Source of the DNA: Myxococcota bacterium
GTDB lineage: Bacteria > Myxococcota_A > Polyangia > HGW-17
Direction of reading: 5' to 3'
Assembly (NCBI GenBank): GCA_018821305.1
Contig: JAHJMN010000056.1
Location: 1 to 44,467 of the forward strand
DNA length: 44,467 nt
Positions 25,841-34,681 of the stretch are shown one piece after another. The notes beneath the pieces are model-generated. The model had not been told where the DNA came from and searched no databases. It saw nothing but the letters and a program-made list of their open reading frames with translations. Made by a program: the position numbers and the translations under genes. Position 1 is the first letter of the stretch. Each line of letters starts with the position of its first letter.

Positions 25841-28675
25841 ATGAAACGATTACTTACAATTTTCAGTATTTTCCCTGTTCTTTTTTCATTTTTTTCATGT
25901 GAACCATCCATTCCTGATGGCCACTTTCGATGCGATCCGGACAAGTCCAGATCCTGTCCATCTGGATGGATCTGTCAAAAACGTGGTACTGAGGGTGTTT
26001 ATAGATGCTGGTCGAAATCAGCCGGCTATTGTGGCAACGGCAAACTGGACCCCGGTGAAGAGTGCGACAAATATGCATTTCGCGAAGTTTCAGATTGCGA
26101 CCCCTCGGTAAGTACCTGCGATTGTCCTGGTTCTTCGATGGTCTGTAATCCTGATAACTGTACAGTATATTGTGCCGAATGCGGAGACAAGATAATTGAG
26201 GGTTCCGAACAGTGCGATGATGGCAATAGCAATTCCGGTGATGGTTGCTCAGCTTCATGTCTGGTGGAACGCTACTGTACCGATGAAAATGAAACGGCTT
26301 CATGTACTGGATGGTGCGGTGATGGCCAAGTCAACGGGCCTGAGGTCTGTGATGGAGATAATTTCGGGTATTATACATGTGAATTTTTCGGTTACTACGG
26401 AGGAACCCTGAGCTGTTCTGACGATTGTACGGAGTTTCTTACCCACTACTGCAGTGGTTTTTGTGGGGATGGAACACAAAACAGCGTTGAAAGTTGTGAT
26501 GGAGACAGACCTGCTGACCTTTCCTGCCAGCATTTCGGTTATGACGACGGGTTTACTACCTGCACTGCTTTTTGTCAGCAACGCATTGAGAACTGTTACA
26601 GCCAGACACGAAACTTGTTTTCACCTGAAGTAATCAGCAACTCTGCAAGTGTTGGAGATTATAACTATTTCACTTCTGGAAGTTGCCTGTATTTTACTAA
26701 TACGCTGTCCACAACTCAATTATCATGCCTTGAGTCGGGAGAACAACTCACCTATATTGCGGCAGCATCGCCGAATGATATTCTTCTTGCCTCAAGTCAG
26801 AACAATATTTATAAATTTAACGGTTCAATTCTTTACCTTCATGGATACATTGGCCAAGGCACCTATACTGGACCTTCCCCCATCTGTTACGATGGAGAAC
26901 ATTACTACTTTGCTTTTAAAAACTACCTTTATCGCAATATAAACAATATAACAAACATTGTTTATTCTCACCCGGATACAGAAACGCGATTCACTCACAT
27001 TGCCTGCCTGCCAAATGGCAATGGCGCTATTTTGGGGGGAACTTCAAATTCTCAGAATGTTCTTGTAAAGTATAACTCTGCCATTTCCAGTGAACTGACA
27101 CCACCACCCGGAACTTTGCAGAAAATTACTACCAGCGATACAGAAATTTTTCTTCTTTATATGAATGACACCTATTCTGAGTATTCTATTTACAGCCTCT
27201 ATGAAGATCAATTTACCCTTTATGCATCGGGAGCTTCAACCATTTTTGACATTCGATATGACAAGGATTTCGGCCTGACAGGCATATTGGATGGCGGGAT
27301 CAGGACCTTGCCATCGGGGGGCACCCCGGAACTGATTTTCCCTGATCCTGATGCCATTAAGTTGCTCGATTTTAATAAAATTGCAACGATTGATGCTGGT
27401 AAAAAAACTATTAGAATAAAAATGTTCCATTCTCATTTTATTGAAACAATTGGACTTTTTTACACTTCACAAAAGCAGAGCATCGGCCATGGACTATTTT
27501 TCCTTTCGGATTTCTGGCTTTTATCCGATGGAAATAGAGTCATTTTCGAAAACTTGAACCCACCATTTCAGAATCCGGCAGTAACAGCAGAATCCAGCGA
27601 TGTCGTTCACCTCGGAGGTTCTCTTGGAACGGGTGGGACAATTATTAATGGCATTTATTCCCCCTGGACAATTCCCGAAACTTTATGGAACAACCAGAGG
27701 ATCACTACTCTTTCCGTTGATCCCAATGGAAATTTATGGGCAGGAGGTCGTAACGGTACTGTTGCCGTCCGCACAGGAAGTACCTGGGAACTGAAAACTC
27801 TTTATGCATCCGGCATTTTTGAGATCCTTTTTACAAATCAGATTTCAAATATAGTCTTCACTTCCGGAAACACTCTCTTTGTTTCCGCCGGTGAAGACAA
27901 ATGTTATCGCTGCCCCGATAATAACAGTTGCTCTCCTTGTGCTACCGAGTCACTTAATTTTCATTCAATTGCTTCAATGGGTAATTTTGTCCTAATAAGC
28001 GCTGAAAACAAAATTACGGGTGATCCTGCTTTACTCCGGTGCACTGACTCAGATTGCATTAAAATCATGAATCCTTCCCAAACACCGATTCGAAAATTAT
28101 CCTGGATTTCTAATGATTTAATTACAGCTGAAACGACTACAGAATTTTTCATCTTTGGACCTTCGGGATGGCAAAAACATTCTGAACTTACCCCCGAGGT
28201 ATCAGCTTGCTCTGTCAAAGGCTGCATCACTTCCAATAATCTCTCCTCCGGTTTTCTTTTTACACACCGCGGACCAACTCAAAGGATTTCTCCATATCTG
28301 GGTCAATTTGGGGAAATTTATTGTTCCTCAGACCGAATTATAAAAACTGATGACAATACCCTTCCCTTTATCCATCAGTGTGATTTAGATCCTGACTTTT
28401 TCTCTTCAAATTATTTTCAATCATGGACCTTTACTTCACCGGTATCAGGAGATTTTACAGTTTCAATTGATGGCGATCCATCAGATTCAGGGCTATTACT
28501 CATCACTGATTTTTCCGATGATAATCCGGGGATACCGCAGTCGTGCGATATATATGATGAATGGGTTGACAATAAACTGGAACTTTCCTTAAATGCAGTT
28601 ACAGGCCAGAAATTTCACATAATTGCATTTTCCTCCTCTCCCCGGCAGTTTGTTCTCAAAGTTGATTGTCTATAA
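25841..28675 (+). CDS. Large Cys-rich (DUF4215-type) lipoprotein with propeller-like domain
   Basis: The protein has 944 residues from the ATG at 25841, with a lipobox signal peptide (FFSC). Residues about 25-260 hold three to four Myxococcus-type Cys-rich repeats: CGNGKLDPGEECD, CGDKIIEGSEQCDDGNSNSGDGC, CGDGQVNGPEVCDGD and CGDGTQNSVESCDGD. The middle (about 280-780) has repeated beta-strand motifs such as NGNLWAGGRNGTV and looks like a propeller. The last 130 residues resemble a beta-sandwich (FTSPVSGDFTVSIDGD). It is probably a surface or periplasmic binding protein. It is monocistronic. This repeat type is typical of Myxococcota and relatives. Confidence 0.85.
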   Translation: MKRLLTIFSIFPVLFSFFSCEPSIPDGHFRCDPDKSRSCPSGWICQKRGTEGVYRCWSKSAGYCGNGKLDPGEECDKYAFREVSDCDPSVSTCDCPGSSMVCNPDNCTVYCAECGDKIIEGSEQCDDGNSNSGDGCSASCLVERYCTDENETASCTGWCGDGQVNGPEVCDGDNFGYYTCEFFGYYGGTLSCSDDCTEFLTHYCSGFCGDGTQNSVESCDGDRPADLSCQHFGYDDGFTTCTAFCQQRIENCYSQTRNLFSPEVISNSASVGDYNYFTSGSCLYFTNTLSTTQLSCLESGEQLTYIAAASPNDILLASSQNNIYKFNGSILYLHGYIGQGTYTGPSPICYDGEHYYFAFKNYLYRNINNITNIVYSHPDTETRFTHIACLPNGNGAILGGTSNSQNVLVKYNSAISSELTPPPGTLQKITTSDTEIFLLYMNDTYSEYSIYSLYEDQFTLYASGASTIFDIRYDKDFGLTGILDGGIRTLPSGGTPELIFPDPDAIKLLDFNKIATIDAGKKTIRIKMFHSHFIETIGLFYTSQKQSIGHGLFFLSDFWLLSDGNRVIFENLNPPFQNPAVTAESSDVVHLGGSLGTGGTIINGIYSPWTIPETLWNNQRITTLSVDPNGNLWAGGRNGTVAVRTGSTWELKTLYASGIFEILFTNQISNIVFTSGNTLFVSAGEDKCYRCPDNNSCSPCATESLNFHSIASMGNFVLISAENKITGDPALLRCTDSDCIKIMNPSQTPIRKLSWISNDLITAETTTEFFIFGPSGWQKHSELTPEVSACSVKGCITSNNLSSGFLFTHRGPTQRISPYLGQFGEIYCSSDRIIKTDDNTLPFIHQCDLDPDFFSSNYFQSWTFTSPVSGDFTVSIDGDPSDSGLLLITDFSDDNPGIPQSCDIYDEWVDNKLELSLNAVTGQKFHIIAFSSSPRQFVLKVDCL

Positions 28676-28807
28676 TCGTCTGTTTTAAAAACTAAATTTT
28701 TTTATTTTTTATACCATTTTATACTTGCACTTTATTTTTCTCAGTAATAGTGTTTAGATCAGTTGCAAAATAACCTGTGCATAAAGCACACAACCGGAGG
28801 AAACATC

Positions 28808-29329
28808 ATGACTGATCTCGAAAAGTATGAAGGAATTGTACAAAAAATAGCTGATCTTTCTGAATTCTGCAGGCTATCATCAAGAGAGACACCCGGTCGT
28901 ACTTACAACAAGCCAGAAGTTGAAGCTCTTTCACTTATGATAAGAAACGAAGAAGCTCTTGCAATGCTTTCAATTTCCATGTTGGCAGCAGTAAAATCCA
29001 CAAAAAATATTCAAGGTTCTGCCTCAGCCAATGATAATCCGATCGCAGCCTCCGATGAAATGAAGCAACGACTTGCCTCCATTGCAAAAGATGCTGATAG
29101 CACAGCAGGGGCCGTTTCTGATCCATTAATGTCAGATGTTCTAAAGGATATCTCGAATGCACTTCCTCTCTTCGAAAAAGAGGAAATGGATATCGTTGGG
29201 CAATGGATAAGACTTATTTGGGTTCAATGCACTATTTGTGGGGGTATTTTTGCTCTTGCTGCTCTGTTCCCACCTCCATATGCCTGCAGGTTTTGCGGTG
29301 CTCCATACTGGCACTGGATCGTTCTCTGA
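28808..29329 (+). CDS. Hypothetical protein with C-terminal zinc ribbon
   Basis: The protein has 173 residues from the ATG at 28808, which has GGAGG 7 nt upstream. A small hairpin (TGTGC-ATAAA-GCACA, 28776-28790) stands just before that site. The first 140 residues are helical and polar. The C-terminus holds CTICGGIFALAALFPPPYACRFCGAPYW, two CxxC knuckles around a hydrophobic loop, likely a zinc ribbon or rubredoxin-like metal site. No family is recognised. It is followed 59 bp later by the flavodoxin-ferredoxin gene, so an electron-transfer partnership is possible but unproven. Confidence 0.72.
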   Translation: MTDLEKYEGIVQKIADLSEFCRLSSRETPGRTYNKPEVEALSLMIRNEEALAMLSISMLAAVKSTKNIQGSASANDNPIAASDEMKQRLASIAKDADSTAGAVSDPLMSDVLKDISNALPLFEKEEMDIVGQWIRLIWVQCTICGGIFALAALFPPPYACRFCGAPYWHWIVL

Positions 29330-29388
29330 GATTTTCATAGAAAAAAAGCTTGTGGTAATGTACCTTCCTTTTGTTGGGAGGCATCGAC

Positions 29389-30270
29389 ATGAAAGTTCTT
29401 TTTCTTCTACAGTCAACGACGGGTAACACAGCGGTAATTACAGAAGCTGCGTCCCGCATTCTAAAATTATCTGGCATCGAAACTCAAATTGTAAACATTG
29501 TAAAACACGCGCTTCCTGAGTCATATGAGGAGTTTGATGCTCTGTTTATATGCTCCAGTGTAATGTATTTCCGACCTCTCATTCAAATGGAGAAGGTTCT
29601 CGCAAATATGCCCGCCATTGAAGGGAAACCGGTTTTTGCTCTTGCAACCTGCGCAGGAGGACCTGGAGGTTTTTTTGATATTATTGACGATATTTTGCGA
29701 AACAAAGGAACCGAATTGACGGGCTCGTTTTATACGTTGGCTCCATCAAACTGGCCCCTTCACCTTCATATCGCAACTAAAATCCCCGGTCAAAGCATCG
29801 GGGACTTTCTTTCTCTCAAATTTCCATCGTTTCGACCACTCCTCGGATTTCCCTGGCCTGGGTCATGTACACCATCGATCAAAGATGCAGATAAACTGGA
29901 AGAATGGGTCTCAGCGGCAGGAACATTCTTAAAATCATCCACAAGTGATGGCGTTCCAAAAGTAAAAACGTCCCTGCTAATGTCTGCTTTAGGAAAAATG
30001 ACGACCCATAGCCAGATTGAAAAAGGAATGGATTTATTTATTGATCACGTAAAATGCACAAAGTGCGGTCTATGCGTTAAAAATTGTCCCGCAAAAATCA
30101 TTGCCCAGAATGATCTCAAAGAAGTTCCTCACTTTAAATCCGGCTGTCATGGTTGCTATACTTGTTATAATATTTGTCCCGCTGCAGCTATTGGTCAGAA
30201 ATATGCGAGAGGCCCTGGGAGCCAATACCATGGTCCCTCCCCGGAAATGAAGTCAGTATTTTTGTCCTGA
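29389..30270 (+). CDS. EFR1-family flavodoxin-ferredoxin fusion
   Basis: The protein has 293 residues from the ATG at 29389, with GGAGG 7 nt upstream. Residues 1-170 form a flavodoxin-like domain with the FMN phosphate loop STTGNT. The C-terminus has two 4Fe-4S clusters: CTKCGLCVKNCP and CHGCYTCYNICP. This matches EFRRO/EFR1 proteins, which carry electrons between a flavin and iron-sulfur clusters in anaerobic or redox-stress metabolism. The electron partner is unknown. The gene is convergent with pepN, with 8 bp between stops. Confidence 0.9.
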   Translation: MKVLFLLQSTTGNTAVITEAASRILKLSGIETQIVNIVKHALPESYEEFDALFICSSVMYFRPLIQMEKVLANMPAIEGKPVFALATCAGGPGGFFDIIDDILRNKGTELTGSFYTLAPSNWPLHLHIATKIPGQSIGDFLSLKFPSFRPLLGFPWPGSCTPSIKDADKLEEWVSAAGTFLKSSTSDGVPKVKTSLLMSALGKMTTHSQIEKGMDLFIDHVKCTKCGLCVKNCPAKIIAQNDLKEVPHFKSGCHGCYTCYNICPAAAIGQKYARGPGSQYHGPSPEMKSVFLS

Positions 30271-30278
30271 ACCGTTTT

Positions 30279-32855
30279 CTACCCCAGGGCTCTGGTAGCC
30301 TGCTCAAGCAAATCTTTTGAAATCCCGGGTTTTTTAACAAGATTTTCAATTATTTTTCGCATCAGATCCTTGTGAGGATTCGAGTACATACGCCATTTTG
30401 CAAAGGGAGAAAACAGACGGGATGCAAGGATGGGATTGACTGCATCAATTTCAATAATCCGATCCATGGCAAATTGATATCCTTCGCCGGATTTTTGATT
30501 AAAAACAGCGAAGTTGGAGCACAAGCCTCCGATAAGTGCGCGAGCCATATTGGGATTTCTTATATCAAATTTCGGATGATTAAACAGATTTTTAATGTTT
30601 TCAAAGGCATCGCTCGTTTTCGCCTGAGCCTGAATTAAAAACCACTGGACGAGTGGTAGAAAATCGTCGGAAAAACGATCGTAATAGTTTGTAATAACGT
30701 CGCTTTTAAAAGGAGAATCTGTATTACAGAGTATCGCAAAAGCCGAAAGGCGATCAGTCATATTTTGAGCATTGAAGAAATGATCCCGAGCATCAATCGC
30801 ATACTTTTCATCCAATTCCACAAGATATGACAGAACCATGTTGGACAATTTTCTCATTGGAGCATCAACAATTTCAAGGTTTTTGCGTATTTTCCAGGTG
30901 TTATCAAGCTCATTTTTCAGGAAAGTAGCAGCAGATTTCCTCATGGTTTTTCGAGCAACTATGAGAGGCTCAACTTTTATTTCGCCCATTTCTTCTCCAG
31001 CGAAGTGCTCTTGAGGGATGGAAAGAAGCATTGATTTAAAGCGATGATCAACTGCGGGATCTTTTAAAATTCTTGACATTACATCCAGGAGATTCTGCGA
31101 AACTGCTGCACTTGAATCTTCAACCTGTGTTTTCATTTCATTCAAGTATAACCGCTGAATTGAATCCCACTTTACATAAGGGTCGCTGTCATATGCAGCT
31201 AATGTCATAAGGTCATTTTCGGAATAATTACATCCCAATTTACAAGGAGCGGAAAACCCTCTCAGAAGCGAAACCACGGAATCCGACGAAGGCCCTGTAA
31301 TTCGATAATCCTGCGTAGCACTTCCTAAAAGAATGGTCTGCTCCCTGGACTCGGCTCCGCCATCAACGGAAAACGGCAAAAGGCCGTCGCTGGAAACAAA
31401 GGCACATCGGACTGGAATCAACAACGGAAGCGGCTCAACTGGGTTTGTCCCTTTTGCCAGTCTCTGACTTAATCTTAAAACAAAAGCATCTTTGCCGGCT
31501 TCTTTAATTAACTCTGCCAACAAAAGGGGAGTTCCGGATTGGGTATACCATCGGAAAAACTGCTGAAAATCAGTTTCTGAAGCGTCTTCCATTGCTTTGA
31601 CGAAATCTTCACAACAAACGGCATGTCCATCATGTCTTTCAAAATAGAGATCCATCCCTTGGCGAAACTTCTCCGGGCCAATAATACTGTGAATCATTCG
31701 AATAACTTCAGCACCCTTGTGATACACAGTTAAGGTATAAAAGTTATTGATTTCCATATAACTTTCCGGACGAACAGGATGTGATAACCCGCTGGCATCT
31801 TCTGAAAATTGACTACTTCGAATTAAATAGGCATCTTCAATCCGTTTTACTGCTCGACTACCCATGTCCGAAGAAAATTCCTGATCCCTGAAAACCGTAA
31901 GTCCTTCCTTGAGACTTAACTGGAACCAATCCCGGCAGGTAACACGATTTCCAGTCCAGTTATGGAAATATTCATGACCGATAACCCCTAAAACGCCTTC
32001 GTAATCAGAGTCTGTTGCTGTTTGGGGATCAGCAAGGACGTATTTCGAATTAAAAATGTTCAGACCCTTGTTTTCCATTGCCCCTGCATTAAAGGAATCA
32101 ACAGCAACAATTTTAAAATTATCAAGATCATACTCCCGACCAAAAATAGTTTCATCCCAAGCCATGGCCTTTTTGACACTGTCTGCAGCATGGGCACATT
32201 TATTAATATTTCGTTCTTCCACATAGATGCCGATAGCAACTTTATTTCCTGACATGGTGGTAAACTCATCTTTATGAACCGCCAGATTACCGGCGACAAG
32301 GGCAAAAAGATAAGTGGGTTTGCGATGCGGATCATTGAAGAGAGCAAAATGGTTTCCGTTTGCTGTATCCCCTGAATCAACCAGATTTCCGTTACTGAGA
32401 AGAACGGGATATCGTTTTTTATCAGCCTCTATCCTTACGGTCCAGACGGACATTACATCCGGTCGATCCGCAAACCATGTTATTTTTCGAAAGCCCTCAG
32501 CTTCGCATTGTGTGCAGAGGATTTCCCCACTTTTGTAAAGCCCCTCAAGAGAAGTATTTGCACCGGGATGAATATAGTTTTCTATTTCACAGACGAAATG
32601 ACTGGATTTAATATTATTTATTGTCAGTGAATCTTCGCTTTGAATAAAATCATTCCAGAGAACGCCATCAATGGATAAACTAATCATTTCAAGGTTTTCA
32701 CCATCAAGAATAATTTTGCCATCAGAACCGGCATAAGTAATTTCCATAGTAGATTTAACTTTTGTAGTCTCTTCGCCTAGCAGGAAATCCAGTCTGATTG
32801 CATCAATACTGAAATCCAAAGCACGATAATCACTGAGATATTTCCTTTTATCCAT
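30279..32855 (-). CDS. pepN: Aminopeptidase N (M1 zinc metallopeptidase)
   Basis: The protein has 858 residues, near the E. coli length of 870. The zinc site is HEYFHNWTGNRVTCRDWFQLSLKEGL, that is HExxH plus the downstream Glu. The exopeptidase motif reads GAMENKGLN. The C-terminal half is the helical ERAP1-like or DUF3458/Ig-type region of the bacterial PepN branch. It removes N-terminal amino acids from peptides in the cytoplasm. It is monocistronic; downstream is the convergent redox gene and upstream the hairpin repeat at 32875. Confidence 0.95.
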   Translation of the reverse strand: MDKRKYLSDYRALDFSIDAIRLDFLLGEETTKVKSTMEITYAGSDGKIILDGENLEMISLSIDGVLWNDFIQSEDSLTINNIKSSHFVCEIENYIHPGANTSLEGLYKSGEILCTQCEAEGFRKITWFADRPDVMSVWTVRIEADKKRYPVLLSNGNLVDSGDTANGNHFALFNDPHRKPTYLFALVAGNLAVHKDEFTTMSGNKVAIGIYVEERNINKCAHAADSVKKAMAWDETIFGREYDLDNFKIVAVDSFNAGAMENKGLNIFNSKYVLADPQTATDSDYEGVLGVIGHEYFHNWTGNRVTCRDWFQLSLKEGLTVFRDQEFSSDMGSRAVKRIEDAYLIRSSQFSEDASGLSHPVRPESYMEINNFYTLTVYHKGAEVIRMIHSIIGPEKFRQGMDLYFERHDGHAVCCEDFVKAMEDASETDFQQFFRWYTQSGTPLLLAELIKEAGKDAFVLRLSQRLAKGTNPVEPLPLLIPVRCAFVSSDGLLPFSVDGGAESREQTILLGSATQDYRITGPSSDSVVSLLRGFSAPCKLGCNYSENDLMTLAAYDSDPYVKWDSIQRLYLNEMKTQVEDSSAAVSQNLLDVMSRILKDPAVDHRFKSMLLSIPQEHFAGEEMGEIKVEPLIVARKTMRKSAATFLKNELDNTWKIRKNLEIVDAPMRKLSNMVLSYLVELDEKYAIDARDHFFNAQNMTDRLSAFAILCNTDSPFKSDVITNYYDRFSDDFLPLVQWFLIQAQAKTSDAFENIKNLFNHPKFDIRNPNMARALIGGLCSNFAVFNQKSGEGYQFAMDRIIEIDAVNPILASRLFSPFAKWRMYSNPHKDLMRKIIENLVKKPGISKDLLEQATRALG

Positions 32856-32874
32856 TATCTTTCCATTTTTTCTC

Positions 32875-32966
32875 TACTGTCCTGAAATACAAAAAAATCA
32901 AATTTGTCTTCGATTTTTTGCTCAGGACAGTAACTGCAAGGTGTTGTATTTATTGTAGTGACCACG
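32875..32966 (+). repeat. Three-module repeat, hairpin and linker only
   Basis: TACTGTCCTGA (32875-32885) and TCAGGACAGTA (32922-32932) form a perfect 11-bp terminal inverted repeat around an A/T-rich core with its own weak symmetry. The linker GCAAGGTGTTGTATTTATTG follows at 32936-32955, then a short CACGAA end (32963-32968). The cruciform module is missing. It lies between pepN and the hybrid kinase, within about 5 bp of the kinase stop. Confidence 0.7.
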
Positions 32967-32972
32967 AAACAG

Positions 32973-34490
32973 TTATTTGTATCGGGAGAAAATTGCTTCC
33001 CTTGTCACTTCAAGTATTTCATTCAGTTTAAATGGTTTATATACTGTGCAGTAAGCATAGTTTTCAATTTCAGCAGACGGCTCAGAGCTTCGTCCGGTAA
33101 TTACAATAAAAGCCGGTTTATTTGAAAGATTAAGTCGTGTAGCTTTCTCAAGAAATTGCATTCCCGTCATCTGCGGCATTTGCAAGTCTACAAGCACGAC
33201 ATCAATAGTGTTTTCAGACATAATTTTTAAGGCTTCGTTGCCGTTGCCTGTCTGAAAAACTACATGTCCCTTGTTCGTAAAGAATTTTTCCAGAAGTTCT
33301 CTGAGGTCAGGCTCATCATCTAACACAAGAATATTTACAATGGGCATCTTTTTACGCCAGTTGCTACCGGATCTGACGCCACTTTGAGCCGGAGCCGCAA
33401 TTACTGGCAGCGAGAGAGTAAACGTGGTCCCCTGCCCGACTTCTGATTCAACTTTTATGTCACCCTTATGGTTCATAACAATTGTGTGGCTGACGCTGAG
33501 CCCCAGACCGGTACCCTTCACCTTACTTTGAGCATCAGTACCATTTGAGTGCTCTCCTTTTGTGGTGAAAAATGGACTGAAGATTTTCTGAAGGTTATCT
33601 CTTGGGATACCACAACCGGTATCGGATATTTTCACAAAAACGTTTTTATCATCGTGACCCGTTGAAATTATTATCTTTTTTATTTCACGGTCAGTAAGCG
33701 CATGATGAGCATTTATCAGAATATTAAGAATAACCTGCCCAATCTGTGTGTAATCCATAACCGTATCCGGTGTAGGATTCAGTTCGGTCTCGATCTCAAT
33801 ACCACCGGATGAAACCTCATGGGACAGCATTATCATGGTTTCTTCAACAACTTTTCGAAGATTGGCAGCCTCAAGTCGACCTGTTCGGCTCCCGGAGAAA
33901 GTGAGTAGATTACTTATTATTGACCGTGCCCGGAGAGCACTTTTCCTTATGGTCTTGAAATAATTCTTAATTTCAGGTTCAACACCTTCCCGGAACAAGC
34001 CCAGTTCAGCATACCCAAGAATTGCTAAATTAATATTATTAAATTCGTGAGCGACGCCCCCTGCCAATGTGCCAACGGCAGCCATTCGCTCCGCTCGTAT
34101 TAGCTGCTCCTCAAGATTTTTGCGTTCGGTTATATCCCGTGATGAAGCTTCAACCCCCGCAATCGAACCATTCTCGTCAAGAAAATAACTTGCATTGGTG
34201 CTTATCCATATGCTGCTTCCATCCCGGCGATGCACGACGGATTCAAAATCCGAAACGGAGCCCTCCGTTTCAAGTCTTTCAGAAAGCTGCCTCAGTCGAT
34301 CTTCATCAATATTGAAATCAGTAAAAAAATTCTTTCCAATAATTTCTATATCCGAAATTCCGAAGATATTTATGCATGATGGGGACGCAATATATATTTC
34401 GCCCTTCTTATTCATATGAAAATAAGCATCATGAAGATTTTCAAAAATATTTTTGTAGATCTGGTAGTTATCGTCTGAAGATGTTTTCAT
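32973..34490 (-). CDS. Hybrid histidine kinase: PAS, HisKA, HATPase, receiver
   Basis: The protein has 505 residues with no membrane segments, so it is cytoplasmic. A PAS domain (about 10-122) ends in the typical SSRDITERK. The dimer/phosphoacceptor helix holds His148 in GGVAHEFNNINLAILGYAEL. The ATP-binding domain has NILINAHHAL, ISDTGCGIP and GTGLGLS. A C-terminal receiver (about 385-505) carries DD at 391-392 and the phospho-acceptor Asp435 in VLVDLQMPQ. There is no output domain. It is separated by 191 bp from the second kinase gene upstream, so co-transcription is uncertain. Confidence 0.93.
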   Translation of the reverse strand: MKTSSDDNYQIYKNIFENLHDAYFHMNKKGEIYIASPSCINIFGISDIEIIGKNFFTDFNIDEDRLRQLSERLETEGSVSDFESVVHRRDGSSIWISTNASYFLDENGSIAGVEASSRDITERKNLEEQLIRAERMAAVGTLAGGVAHEFNNINLAILGYAELGLFREGVEPEIKNYFKTIRKSALRARSIISNLLTFSGSRTGRLEAANLRKVVEETMIMLSHEVSSGGIEIETELNPTPDTVMDYTQIGQVILNILINAHHALTDREIKKIIISTGHDDKNVFVKISDTGCGIPRDNLQKIFSPFFTTKGEHSNGTDAQSKVKGTGLGLSVSHTIVMNHKGDIKVESEVGQGTTFTLSLPVIAAPAQSGVRSGSNWRKKMPIVNILVLDDEPDLRELLEKFFTNKGHVVFQTGNGNEALKIMSENTIDVVLVDLQMPQMTGMQFLEKATRLNLSNKPAFIVITGRSSEPSAEIENYAYCTVYKPFKLNEILEVTREAIFSRYK

Positions 34491-34681
34491 GAAAACCCTG
34501 ATTTCTGAAAACCTTAAAGAATTTAAAAATTATACACCCTGAAAAATTGTCAACTCAGGAAACAATCCACCGGATTTCCGGTCATAATCAATCTAGTTTA
34601 TTAATGAATTAATTACAAGATTAAGACATTGAAAATTTTCACGGCTGTGCATTATTTTTTATAGTTCTGGAAAGAAAAAAG

